Source: Sphagnum compactum
Taxonomy: Eukaryota > Bryophyta > Sphagnopsida > Sphagnales
Reading direction: 5' to 3'
Assembly: GCA_965153455.1 (NCBI GenBank)
Contig: OZ234499.1
Span: 9,172,271-9,236,270 of the forward strand
DNA length: 64,000 nucleotides
Positions 12,311 to 25,324 of this stretch are shown piece by piece. Numbering within the stretch: position 1 is the first letter of the stretch; every line of letters begins with the position of its first letter. The position numbers were made by a program, and so were the translations under genes. The notes beneath the pieces were generated by a model. The model ran no database searches, was not told the DNA's origin, and saw only the letters and a list, made by a program, of their open reading frames with translations.

Positions 12311-12400
12311 TTAACTTGGCACATTAATTAGCATAAGATGTTCAATTTGATTAAAAAATCATTTTGCTTTGTCCAATTTGACTAGATATCCCACTTGACT

Positions 12401-12540
12401 AAAACCCATTGACCATTTTGACCAAGGTGATCAATTTTTTGCTCAACTTGATTAAATTTACCATTTTATTAAAACCCATTGACCATTTTGACCAAGGTGG
12501 TCAATTTTTTGTTCAACTTGACTAAATGTTCAATTTGATA
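12401..12540 (+). repeat. 70-bp tandem duplication
   Basis: Two adjacent copies, 12401-12470 and 12471-12540, both begin AAAACCCATTGACCATTTTG and continue through ACCAAGGTG and TCAATTTTTTG. They differ at only a few positions. Related TTGAC/GTCAA motifs continue on both sides. Confidence 0.75.
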
Positions 12541-15500
12541 GATAGTCAAATAGGTCATTATAATCAAGTTCATTAGTCAAAAAATACATGTCATTTAACA
12601 AGTAGGCCTCTACTCAAAATGGATATGTTCATTAGTCAAGGTGGACAAGGTAGTCAATTTAAATAACTTAAAAAATCATGAATTATAGTAGTGATGGATG
12701 GCAAACAATGACATTGTGAGTAGATATCATCTTATGCACCATGGATGGATTTTTTTTATCAAAAGCACACATTGGAAAAATGCATGGTGATGGAAACCAA
12801 GTATGTGCAAATAGTTGTGGATAGTTTGAAAGAAATTTTTTGTAACCTTTCAATTTTTTTATGCATTGAAGTTCTACAAGCTCAATAATTATCAACATGA
12901 TGAAGATAATCATATCAATATGTTGGAGTAATGATTGAATAGATTGATTTTTTGAAGTTTGAATTGACAAACATAGGAAGGGATTTATGCAACGTTGATT
13001 TGTTTGCATTAACACAAACTTTGAAACATGAATGTGAAAACAATTCATTGTTTGAGGCATGGGAACTTTGTGAAGGCATTGACAAGTGATATATCAATGA
13101 TTGGTCACATATCATGAAAACTTTGGCAAAAAGTACTTGTGGTTCCTTCAAGTATTGCAATTTGTGGAAACAATTTTTCAAAACAAATGTTATCAAGAAC
13201 CAATTATGAGTTTCAACGACGTTGGAAACTTTGAATGCTTTGATGTGAGGTCATTATGTGACATAAAGGTGGAGAAAATGGATTGGAAGGTGGTGTTTGA
13301 AATGTGGCACAACATCCAAAAAAAATCTTATTTTTTGGATTAAATTAAAGGAAAATTTCCTTCATTTTTGTTAATTTGATATGTTTTGGTGGTCACACTT
13401 GTGTGTGAAAGCTCAAAATTTGTCAACATGTCATTGGAAATGCATTTGTTAAAATTCTTCATCACATTGAAATGCAAAATGAAAAATATTTGTCCTAAGA
13501 AAGGTAGGTAAACCTATAAAAGTTCACCATTGAAAAAGGGTCTATCTTTAAACCCTTTCAAGATTTGAATTCTTATGACAAGATCACTAGCATGCAAAAC
13601 TACTACAAATCATGGAAGGTTCTAACTAAAATCATTAAAAATTTGCTTTTTTATTTTTACAAATACAAAATGGGAAAGAAATAGGGATAAAGGTAGGAAA
13701 AGAAAGATTTGTCAAATCCATAATTTGGAAAGCATTTTAATAATATAATGTAAGATATTTTGTGAAGTGGGAGGTCCTATGTTAGATTTCACTTTAAAAT
13801 CATCTTGAAAATACATTAAAAAAAACTTTCAACGGTTCCCAACCCTTATCATGTCATCATTCCAGCTTATTTGAATGTTTTTCAAGGGATGTCTACAATG
13901 AATGTTCAAATTTTTTTGTAATCCCATAGATCCAAAAAGATTCAAGGAGCTTGATTATAAAGTGTTACATTGGGATGACAAGCTATTTCATACAAGTAAC
14001 ATGACATTGACATTGATATTGATGATAAAGAAAAAAATAATGATAAAGTGTAAATTTTTAATTTCAAAATAAAATTTTAATGCGAATCCATTTGAATTCA
14101 TGTGTATTATGTAGTATGAACAAAACTTACAAATTTGAAATGGTTGATAATAACGATTGATAGTAAATATTTCTTACCATTTGTTGTAGCCAACATCATG
14201 TTTGAATTAATGTTGCGTGTGTAAGTGTAAATGCATATAAACCCACCATGTAAATCTAAGTGGAAATCATGATTTACATTTACCTTACTTATCGTCTGAA
14301 TATGTTTCTTTGCATTTATATGGGGGAAATGTAAAAAACATTCAGCTACACTTACACAACACCATGTAAATGCTTTTGGTAGAGTAAGTGTATATACATT
14401 ATATGCCCGTAATGATTATACATATTATCAACCCATATTAATTAGTTGTGGCTACATTCAAATGTGTGTGCCTCCCAAAGCTCAATGTTTTTTTGGTAAT
14501 TAGGTCACTTTAATTAGCCATTCACACAAAAATCTAATACTTTTCATTTTCCCCAAATAAAAGCTTTACTACCAATAAAACAATATGGAAATATATTATA
14601 TTTAATTCACTTATATGAATACAAGCCCACATTTTGGGCAAAGGATATGATGGGTCAAATTATGGTGATATTATTATGGTGATATTGAGGAATATATTGG
14701 GTGCATGTTATCCCACTTCATTGTTTAAGTAAAATTTTCATTCCTAGCTCTTTATTCATCACCATTTTTGACCTAGGTTTACAAGAGCTTATGATTTATA
14801 TTAATTGATTTAATTAATTGTGGTGCATCTCAAACTCTTCTTTTCTTTTCTTTTTGTGGCAATGGCCACTTTGTTTGACCCATCACTAGAAAAGTTTTAA
14901 GACTTTGGGCACCCCCCCTCCCCCAAATAGAAGTTACACATTTTTTGCATTTGCACTATTTTACATGGTTGTGTAAAATTGTGTAAATGTATTTTTGTGC
15001 ACTTACACAGTTTTACACATAAACATCTTGTGTGATACACTTACATGGATGTAAATTATGAACTTTATACACATACATGAAATGTAAATAAATTTATTAT
15101 ATTTACATGAATTTTAATCCTCAAAGTATACATGTGCATAACATTGGTTTGAACATTTTATGCCCAAATTATAATAGGTTTGCATAAAAGGAAAAACTAA
15201 TCTAGAATTTGACTACCACTTTACAATTTTGGAACAAATATAACGATTTTGGGTATATGATGATCCAACTACAATTTTAATAATCTATTTTGAAGTGCAT
15301 TCAATCATTAAATTCAAAATCAAGGTTCTATATTACAAATGAGGATAAAAATTGGCAAAGAATCATTATGAAAAATTCACTTCTTTGCTTTGTTAAATCC
15401 AAAACATTATCACTATATTCATAAATTTGTCAATCTAACATCATATTTAGAATATGGCCACTTATAATTTAATAGCCATTTTGGGAAATCAAGACAAGCA

Positions 15501-17003
15501 TGTTTGGTTATTCTAATCTATACGTTTAAACATAGAGAATAATGAGATATAACATTGTTTCATTTTAAAACCAACATTAACCAACTGCCCTAAATAAGTG
15601 GGGACCCATGGTTGTGGATCCATTCACCACTAAACTATGCTACATGTTACCTAGCATTGGTATCCCAAATACCAAGATATTTTGTTAAACAAAATCAATT
15701 GGCTATACTTGTTATGGAATTATGGATGTTAAATTTTGCATGATCAATATTCATTTTTTCAAATTGATTTTGATGGAAATGTATTTCTTTATACAAAAGA
15801 ATAATATGTCACTTGTTGAAAGAGAAAAAGGAACTTCAATATAAAATGTAGAAACAAAACAAGAATTTTTTAAAAATTAAATAGGAGTCAAAGTCAACAC
15901 ATGGTTCCATCCAATTATCTTTTCCTTTTAACATGTGAACTTTATTTTACCAATGAAATCAACCTTATGGAAACCAAAAGTAACCTTGAATAAGTTTTTG
16001 AAAGAGATATAAAATCAAAAAAACAAAATTTTTACATGTCCTTTAATGAAAATAATATGCCCTTCATAAACCTAACATACATTTAATTTTTCTCCATAGA
16101 TGTAAACCATACTATCCCCCTATTTAATTTTGTAGCCACACATTTTTGTTAAATAAAGTTGGCTTATTGACGAAACACAATCATTGCACAACATTTTTTT
16201 TAAGAAAAAAAAATGGATGTGTGATTGTTACATTACAAGTTTTTAACCCATCATTGACAATAACTAAATATACATTGTAATGCCGATTATGTCAAGCAAA
16301 CATGAATTTATCAGTCCTTTCGTAGACAAGGTCAAGAATAATTTAATTTTCTATTTCAAAATATATCATAATTAAAAATATAGACATAAATTCATGCTCA
16401 AATTATAATATCCACATATCATATTAAATTTAAAAAGCAATGTATACATACATTATCACTTATTTTCTAATATATGTAGGATTTTGACATTTATAATATA
16501 ATCTACAACCAATATGGAATTTAACACTATTATCATGTCATTAATATAAAGAAGTTGAATGGAATATACTAGAAAAAAAGTATCAATATCAGAGTTATTA
16601 ATTTAATCTCCAAAAAAGACAAAATTTTCCTTATTAATATTAGTTGTGAAGGGGAAAAAACTACATGATAGATTTCATTTGCCAACAAATATGTCAAATT
16701 AAAATTTTCTATTCATTTAGACAAATCAAAAATGTATGAAAGAATATTGGACACAAAATTGTACTAATCTATTGATGTGCCCCCAAAGGCCTGCGTAAAG
16801 GTATTAAACTAAACTTTTCAATAAGGTGAGTTATGAAAGACTTGCAAGCTTTAAGCGTGCTCCTTAATTCCATGCAATAGAGCAAGACTTGGGGTAGTTC
16901 TAAGATGGGACTAGAATGAATTAAATGTATTGAGCTCAAGGTGAAATCAATTTGCACCCAAAGAAAAAGGTGGTTAATATGATGATTGCAAATTAGAGTT
17001 AAA
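12541..17003. other. AT-rich DNA, no supported gene
   Basis: No conserved protein is visible. Around 12950-13340 the plus strand has a broken, somewhat protein-like stretch (pieces such as DLFALTQTLKHECENNSLFE) that may be transposon residue. From about 14200 to 15140 the sequence is enriched in ACATTTAC/GTAAATGT motifs in both orientations, including a GTAAATC/GATTTAC palindrome near 14250-14275. Confidence 0.4.
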
Positions 17004-17361
17004 ATGTTATACAAGCAAGTCATGAACAACTCACATTCATAAGAAACATCGTGATTGGAACTTGGAAGGAATCATCACTTCTTCCTATAATATAATATGT
17101 ACATGGTGCTAAGGACTATGTATCAAAATGACAAAATAGTTGGCAATTCCCAAGTGGAATCTCAAATTAATTTGTTAATTTATGTTATACAAGCAAGTCA
17201 TGAACGACTCACATTCATAAGAAACATCGTGATTGAAACTTGGAAGGAATCATCACTTCTTCCTATAATGTAATATGTAGATGATGCTAGGGACTATGTA
17301 TCAAAATGACAAAATAGTTGGCAATTCCCAAGTGGAATCTCAAATTAATTTGTTAATTTAT
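17004..17361 (+). repeat. 178-bp tandem duplication
   Basis: Copy 1 (17004-17181) and copy 2 (17182-17361) both start ATGTTATACAAGCAAGTCAT and end CAAATTAATTTGTTAATT. By eye they differ at fewer than ten positions, so the duplication is recent relative to the surrounding decay. Confidence 0.9.
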
Positions 17362-18302
17362 GATTTTTTAGGCTCATAACCTTTTCATATGAGCTCTAAT
17401 TCAAAAGCTTTCAAGACCAAAGTTATAACCTTTGAACAAATATTTCCAAGTCTATATCACACTCTTCAATTCAATCAATTAGAGGTGGGTTAACTTTTTA
17501 AATTATTAAAATAATAATCAAAAGTCATTTTGACAATTTGATTCCAAACCCTTGTCTGCCATAACTCTCTTTATGTGTCCTTATTTTTCTAATGTTATTA
17601 CACTACAATATTTTAATCTTCAAAGCCTTTCCAATGGTCTAAAAGAAGGCCCAAATTTGAACAAGGTTTGATCCCTCAAACCCTAATCCAAGCTTGTGAA
17701 ATCCACTAAGACTCCAAACTCCCAAAAGTGGGAATGTACTTACATTAGAGTCTTCATAGTCTTGGGATCTTCTCCTTCTGACTCCCACATGTTTCATGTG
17801 TGGCATTGGGCTTCTTTCATCATGAGAAATACACTAAATGTTTTCCATCTTGGGGCTTGGTCAGGTGTGTAAGAACTTAGGAACATGGAGGACAATTATT
17901 GTAGTAGTACCTTGGGGCCATTTCAACACATGTTGGTCAAATAATTAATTAATTAATTAATTAATTTTGAAACATAACATTTCCAACAAATGAAATATTC
18001 CTAAATATCCACTATTTTCCTTCACAATATTTTGGGATTTGGAAGAAAATAATTTTTGAAACTTTCAACATTTTTGAAAATAATATATAATTAGTGTCAA
18101 ACTAGCCAAGGTACTAACTAGGGTATATTGTGAAATGTTGCATAAAATATGTTGTGGATTGCCCCCCCCCATTTCACCCATAACTTTGTTTTAAAGTGAT
18201 GGGCCTTTTTTTCCTTTAGGCAAAGTAAAGAAGGTAGAAGTGACCTAAAAAAGCGTGGAAAGAAAGAGTTATGTAAAAGAATAATGTACTCCATAGTTGG
18301 AA
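17362..18302. other. AT-rich DNA, no supported gene; ATTA microsatellite
   Basis: No protein or RNA gene is recognised. A perfect AATT/ATTA run occupies about 17943-17966. Confidence 0.5.
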
Positions 18303-18857
18303 AAAGTGAGAGTTTACATAGGCAGTTTACTAGTTACTAGTTACAATATCTACATAGGTAGTTACTAGTTACTAGTTACATACAGAGTAGGAGGTGGAAG
18401 GAGGAGAGTTAAGAGCAGTGTTGGCCAATTAATGCATTTTTTTCCATAATTATGAGTTAGGTTTTTTTGGCGGGGACCACACCGGTTATCAATATCAATA
18501 TATAAAAACAATTTGGGTGCCAGGTAGAGTATCAGAATGTTTTTTGCAATAACCACATTTAAAGATTGATACCCTACCGGGATGATAATTGGGTTATCAT
18601 CCAAGTAGGTTCTTAGATTTTGAAATTTTAATTATCAGGCAGTTATCAATTTAATCAGTTTTTTTTTAAAAGAAAAACAAGAACTGACTGGTAGGTTTTA
18701 ATAACCAGCGTGATAACCGGGTCAAAAACTCGATAATTGGCTAACACTGGTTTAGAGGATGGGTTACCAAGCTGAAAACCCTTGGTCAATGGTAACTCAG
18801 TTGTGGTTCTAACAAAGCTAGTGTTATACCATCCATCCATCCATCCATCCATCCATT
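18303..18857. repeat. Palindrome-rich decayed element plus CCAT microsatellite
   Basis: TAGTTACTAGTTAC units repeat at 18328-18380. From 18480 to 18740, GGTTATC and GATAACC motifs recur in both orientations, with a perfect 9-bp hairpin GGATGATAA...TTATCATCC (18580-18588/18594-18602). A CCAT tetranucleotide run follows at 18829-18856. This looks like the remains of a foldback or MITE-type element. Confidence 0.5.
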
Positions 18858-19070
18858 CAAGAGTTTGTAATTTGTATATTTTAAGTTTTAGGTGGTCCTG
18901 GAAGGTCTACTTCAAGATGTGGTTTGTGGATGAAATGAGACATGGTTCAAAGATAAGATGATGAAGTCATCCTTGCAATCCAACAATACTTGCACTCATT
19001 GTGAAGGGAAAAGGAAAAATAAATAATTAGAGAAAACAACAAAATCAATCAATGTTGGTGTGAAAACAAA

Positions 19071-19295
19071 GCGTCACAAACACGCTGGCCCTGCCAATAG
19101 TTAAGATGTTGTACATCTACCTACTGTGTTCACACTCTGAACATCAAAACAATTCGTTCCAATCTAAACAGTCTAAACACTTTCACCAAAGAAACCGGTT
19201 CATCTAATGTGAAACCGGTTCTAATAAGGTAAAACTTCCAAAAGTTGGTTCCAATGTGAAAAGTCCATGTCCCTAATGTGGGCAGAGCCCAAAAA
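19071..19295 (+). repeat. Dispersed repeat R1, uninterrupted copy
   Basis: This stretch begins GCGTCACAAACACGCTGGCC and contains GAACATCAAAACAATTC, two AAACCGGTTC-type motifs and AAGGTAAAACTTCCAAAAGT. The same order of sequence is found at 27754-27805 plus 28544-28700, where it is interrupted. The family is unknown. Confidence 0.8.
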
Positions 19296-19342
19296 AATTG
19301 GGTTATAGTGAAGCACTTATCATTCCTTCTCTTTCTTTCCAA

Positions 19343-20019
19343 CTAGTGGGCTCCCGTGCCTGCAAGGCACGACACGGCACCGGGAAAAAACTGGGAGTCC
19401 AAAGGAGACCCCAAAGAACCCCATACTCACCTGCATAATCATCCATCCAGAACTCCTAATTGGACGGAACTTACGAATACATAAATATTTCATCCACATA
19501 ATCAATCCATCCAAAACTCTAAGTGGACAAAACTACAAAATCTTTAATATTTCATCCACAAATCATTCCTCCTAATTGGACGGAACTACAAATACATGAT
19601 ATCTCATCCCCATAACCACCCATCCAGAACTCTGAGCTCATTGGACGGAACTAAAAACGTATAATATTTCATCCACATAATCACAGAACTGCCGGGTTTT
19701 CGTGCACAGAACTGCCGGGTTTCACGAAAACCCGGAAAAGAGGAGCCAGGCAGCTTTCCTCATAACCACCCACCCATCCAGAACTCTGAGCTCATTGGAC
19801 GGAACTAAATTTCATCCACATAATCACAGAACTGCCGGGTTTTCGTGCACAGAACTGCCGGGTTTCACGACCTCGACGGACGGACGGACGGACAGACAAG
19901 GCACTTTTACAATTTGGGATCTGGGTTTCAGGACCTCGACGGACGGACAAGACCTCCACTGTCAGGACCTCGACGCACGGACGCACACACGGACGCAACA
20001 AGTGACTTTATATATAAGA
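19343..20019 (-). mobile_element. Complete non-autonomous Helitron (677 bp)
   Basis: On the minus strand the element starts TCTTATATATAAAG (5' TC, 20019) and ends CTAG (19346-19343), preceded by a GC hairpin CGTGCC-TTGCA-GGCACG about 8 bases inside the end. It is flanked by A on the 5' side and T on the 3' side, the host dinucleotide into which Helitrons insert without duplication. TC start, CTRR end, subterminal hairpin and A/T insertion are the established hallmarks. No Rep/helicase gene is present, so movement would need a helper element. Confidence 0.75.
19432..19850. repeat. Minisatellite inside the Helitron
   Basis: About five imperfect units carry ATCCAGAACTC, ATTGGACGGAACTA and ATATTTCATCCACATAATCA. 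Two further copies of CAGAACTGCCGGGTTT are interleaved at 19684-19720 and 19827-19865. A 13-bp perfect inverted repeat, CCGGGTTTTCGTG/CACGAAAACCCGG, spans 19692-19704 and 19723-19735. GGAC repeats follow at 19876-19895. Internal tandem repeats are frequent in Helitrons. Confidence 0.7.
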
Positions 20020-20189
20020 TTGAAGGTATAACTCCACACTCCTTTGTTAAAGAAAAAGGAGATTTCCTTTTGACACATACATAATATGAATGAAGCTCAA
20101 TTGAATCAAAAGAAGCAACAAAAGACGAAACTCAAATTTTGTCCTTAAGATGACTTGAATTTCCCCTTTTTTTTTTTGTTTTTCCCAAT

Positions 20190-21160
20190 GTTTATTTAGG
20201 ATTACCTAGGTTATGGAATACTTAAAATTTGCTTAAGGAATTACTTAAAATATAATATCTAAAAAGGTTAGCTAAGAATTTCTTAAGTTACGAAATACCT
20301 ATGGATTACTTAAAAGGCTATTTAGAGTTTACTTATGTATTGCAAGAGGGGCCTTACATAAGCTTACCTAGACAACTACCTAAAAACTATTTGACGAGAC
20401 ATTTAAAGGCCTACTTAGGTTATGAAATGATTAAAGACTACTGAAGGAGCTATGTAAAGAACACTTAAAGAAAAATTTAAGGACCTACCTAGGTTATGGG
20501 ATACCTAAGGTTTATTGAGGCGGTTACATAAGGAACTCCTAGGGAGACACATAGAGGCCTACCTAGGTTATTAGATATTTAAGGATTATCAAAAAGATTA
20601 CATAAGAAACACCTAGGGAAACACCTAGGGGCTTACTTTGGTTATGGGATATTTAAGGGCTATTTAGGGTGTTACATAGAGCTTACTTATGGGGCTACTA
20701 AAGCATTTTTTAGGTTCAGGGATCTTTTAGGATGATTTAAAACGCTACATAAAGCCCATCTATGAGGTTACTTAAGGATTTATTAGGTTAAAAGATATGT
20801 AGGGATTATTCAAGGGGCTACTTAAGGGTTACTTGGAATTATCTAGGGGTTACTTAGAACTTATCTAGGGGCTTCCCAAGGTTGAGTCATAGCCCTCCAT
20901 GTAAACCATATTTAGTTGTCTAAATAACCTCCAGGTATCCCTTATCTTAAATAGGTTTTTAAGTAGTCCTTATGTAACACCCTATGTAGGCTTTTAATAG
21001 CTCTTACATTAGATAGCCCTTAGGTAGGCCTTAAGTAGCCCTTAACATAGGTAGTACCTTTAGTAGCTTCATAAATAGACAATAGCCCCTAGATAGGTCT
21101 TAACATAGTTAATTCCTAAGTGTAAAGAGCCTTTTTAATCTAGGTGCTAATAACCTAAAT
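20190..21160. repeat. Degenerate minisatellite with an orientation switch
   Basis: From 20190 to about 20880 the plus strand is built from variants of CTACTTAAGG, TTACCTAGGTTATGG and TTACTTAGGG. From about 20930 to 21160 it is built from the reverse complements (CCCTTAAGTAGCCC, CCTTAGGTAGGCC, TTACATAGGG-type complements). The whole resembles a roughly 1-kb foldback with degenerate arms and a short centre at 20880-20930. No reading frame is carried. Confidence 0.65.
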
Positions 21161-24100
21161 AGATTTTAATGTGGTTAGAATAAAAACTATGGTGACCATT
21201 TGGAGGTGTTCATTAGTTTAGAGGAATGACCCACACTTTGGTGGACTTTCTAGATATATGAAAAGGAAAGATGAGTGGGTAGAATGATGCCAAAAATGAA
21301 GATTACTCTATGGATAACTCTATTATGTTGGATGTCACAAATATTGCTAGTAGTTTTATTTTTAGCTAAAATTTGCATAAATTCAACCTAAAATTAATCT
21401 TCATGAATCATAAAAGGATTTTTATTAAAAAAAATTTGCCTACAATTGCAAAAAGATTGTAAAAAAACTTTCAACTTCACCATCATGAAGAGTCTAAGTA
21501 AACACATGTTGCTCCATGTCACCAAGGCAAATTGTTCATTTCGCAAATGACCTCTTCACTTTAAACTTGGATCATTAGATCTTTGTGATTTAAGTAATGA
21601 TTTCACAGCTTAAACCCTAACTATAACCCATTTTGGCTAGTTTTTTTTGCCTCCTTTACACTTGTTTTCACTAGGAATAATGCACACAATAGTGTAAATA
21701 TGCATATTCATAAACTAAAAATGAACCAAGCTTTTGCAATGTGTATATGGCATGGGGTTAATGTGCATTATAAAATTTGGTCTTTGTTACAACTTATGGA
21801 ATTTGGATTCATGGCAATGTTGTTTTTAGTACATGGGGGATCATGTTTATTCCTTAATGTGTGATGCATGTTATTTTCTTGATTTGGCCAATTCATCTCA
21901 AAGTTGAAAGTTATTGAAGAAATTGAGTTATTGTTTCAAGCTTGAAGGTTGGTGGCAAGGTGGCACCTCAATACCATTCTTCAATGTTCAATATTAAAGT
22001 CACAATTAAAAACCTTCAAGGTTCTAAGAATTTTTTAAACATTAAACCAATTGTTCATTTCAAGATTGGGTTTTATTTTTTTTATTTTTTTTAATAACTC
22101 ACTTTTGTTCATCATCTTCTTTTACTTTTTTGTTTATGTACGTTTTTGTAGAACTCCTATAGTTTGTTGGAACTCAAGAAACTCCAATTTGTAGCTTGAT
22201 TTTAAAAAAGTTTTTGTAGCTTGATTTAAAAAAAGTTTTGGTTGTAAGTGTAACTCAAACCTCCCTTGATGCCCAAGTTTTTTTCCTTATTGTTTAGTTA
22301 TGTGTGTTTTGTAGTGTGTAGGTGACCTCAACAATTGTTGTTTTTGTACGTTGTGTGTGTGCAAGTTGTCGATGTTTGTAACAAGTTGAGAGTCATTCAA
22401 GACTTGACACTCATTGTTTGTGTGTGGTGTGCGCAAATCGTCAATGTTACTACATTATGTGTGTGGTGTGCATAAATCATCCTTAATCAACATTTGCTTG
22501 ACTATGTAACAAGTCTATGATTTATGTTCATGAATTGTTGTTTGTGTGCACTATGTGTAGTGTATATGCACAATGTGTGCAAAAGTTGTTTTATGTTGAC
22601 ATTTACAATATATTGTCACACACACAACAATTTGGCTGAAGTGATCAATGTCTAGAGTTATTAAAGTTTACTAAAACTTGGTTTGTAGTAGTTCAAGTGG
22701 TGAGCCATGTTCACATTTATCTTTGAGTTGAACCTCCACAGTTAAAGTTGAATTAACCATGCCTCCAAAATTGCAAGTTCTAAGTATTTTTAAGTTCAAG
22801 TACTTGTTTGGTGGTTGAATCCTATGAGAAGCACTTGCACCTTCATAGTTTGTTTGTTGTGAATATGTATTTGAATCTAGTGACATGGGTGTGCAAAGAA
22901 ACTATGTGTCTAACCTTGAATTACAAAACATTACACCTTTATATTATGACACAAATGTTAAAATTCTTGAACTCCCTATTTTTCCCCTTATTGTTGGGGA
23001 GGACGGGTGTCCCCTTAATCCTGAAAATGGAAGAAAAGCGAAATTGATGTCAAGTGCAAGTTTTAAAGACATTATGAAAAGTCATGCCCATAGCAATTAA
23101 ATTGCCGTATAAGTAAAGCTCCAAACCAACTCATATACAACTATGTTATAATTATCCCATGGACTTATGAGGAATTAATAAAATGCCATGTTAGAAGAAC
23201 TATAGTTGTAAATTAGTTGCAAGATGGACATCTACACAATAAAATATACACATTACAAATACGATTGTAATCAATTATGTTTGATTTTGTTAGCAAGTTG
23301 CACTATAGTAACATGTGACAATTACAATACAACTAGGGTAAATGTACCAACCAATTAACAACTATTTTGCAACTAGTGTACAAGCTTGACACATATGATC
23401 ATGCCACATATATGTATTTTCATTGCCCATTAAATATGACACTTTCAATTTGTATGCAACTTGTTATCAACTGTAATTGCCACTGATAAAACTTGTTGTG
23501 TCATTAGGTTACCATTATATAAATACTATTTTTTATTATTTTATGATGTTATTCAATTATTTTATTATTATTATTTCCTTATATTGCAACACACAACATC
23601 ATGTTGCCCTATTGAGCTATCAGACCATAGATGAATTACAGAGGATAATTTTTTTCCTTGTAACAACTAACCAAGTTAATAAACATGTAAACCAAAGTAA
23701 TCAAATCAACCAACTCAACCACATGATCATTGTGAACGACTAGTATGCAACTAGATTTCACTTTGAATTTGAAATTCGATATTATGAAATTCGGGCAAGA
23801 AAACCCTAAATAAATGACACATGGTAGCAAATCAACAAATCTCCCCTTTTGCATCAACGACCCTCATGCACTTATGCCTATTGTTAAAAAACTTAAAGTG
23901 AACTAGGAAAAAAATGTTTTTTTCAAAAAATATTTCGTGCATTTCCTAGTTTCTAGTGATGCAATTATCATATAATGTGCTACATAATTAGAATTTTTAT
24001 TTTTTTCCCAATTTAAAAATAGAACTAAAAGGTTGTTACAAATTTATTTATTTATTTATTTAAAAAACTTAAAAGTTGAAGGTTCTTATTCTTGTTCTTG

Positions 24101-25324
24101 GAGAGGTAAAATCACAGCAAAGGAGCCATCCAAGTGAGTGGACACTCCTTAAAATTACATTTTTATATGTTTGAAAGATCACAAGGGAAACATCATAATT
24201 TGGATTGTCATAATTTTTTTGGAATATTTTCCATGAATTGCAAAGTTTACAGTGTTATGTATATAATATTGATCCCATTTCACCTGTGACATTGAAATAT
24301 CATAATATGCAAAATTTCAAGCAGACAAGGTGGAATGAAAAAATGATGGCTCCATTTGAACAAAAATAAAAGCACTAATTTATAAAAACATGGTGTTTTA
24401 GATGACAATAGTCAATTGTTGTGTTTCATCATCTTTATGATAACCTTTCATTTAACTAAATTTTTTTTGTTGTAAATAGCTTGGATAATATATTTAAATT
24501 TATAGCCAAATTATAGATGAATTTTTAAAAATTAAATGCTTTTGTAATGCAATTTCTAACATTGAATGTTAATGCATATAATTTCAAATTCATTTCATGT
24601 TTATAAATAATGGAATTTAATTTTGCACTATTTATCATAATTTGGACAATGATCATTTGAGTGTAAAGGCTACACATTTGCAGTGTAAGTTGCAATTTAA
24701 TTTTTCGGTATTAATAACATCAATTGCCATATAATTACATTGGAACCCATAACTAAACACTTAATTGCAATGGACATCAATAGACTTTGTTTATCAATGG
24801 ATAAATGAAAAGTAAATCACATAATCAACAAGTTTTTCAATGGGTGAACCTACCTAGTAGTTATTTCATAATAGTGACCTAGTTGTCATTTGCAAATTGG
24901 GTACATTGCAATTACACACAAATACTACCTTGTGTTGATGTGAATTGTCACATAATTACCAATTGGTTCCATCCATTAATGTGTTTTCACCTCACCCAAT
25001 TGCAAAGGAGTTGCAACGGAAATCAACATAGTTCATCATTAATGGATTGATGACAAACAAAATCAACATGACGTTAGAATACTAGTTACAAATGGTTGCA
25101 TTGGAATTGCATAGTAGTTGTTCCTACATAGTTGCAATTGAATTGCATGAATTACATACATATACGATTCCATATATGGTGAATTGTGTACATTGCAATT
25201 CATGCAACTTGTTTGATAACACTCATGTCATATAAATACGTTGAGTTACAAGTGGTCATTGCAATTCAAAAACCCAATTGCAAGGCTAGTTTCAAATCAC
25301 CCTATTTTTCATAATGAGATTTAG
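21161..25324. other. AT-rich DNA, no supported gene
   Basis: No conserved protein is visible. GTGTGT-rich sequence occupies 22300-22630. The stretch 23100-25300 is enriched in TTGCAATT/AATTGCAA motifs. At 24100-24180 an 80-bp sequence (GGAGCCATCCAAGTGAGTGG and neighbours) reappears in inverted orientation at 47348-47433. Confidence 0.45.
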
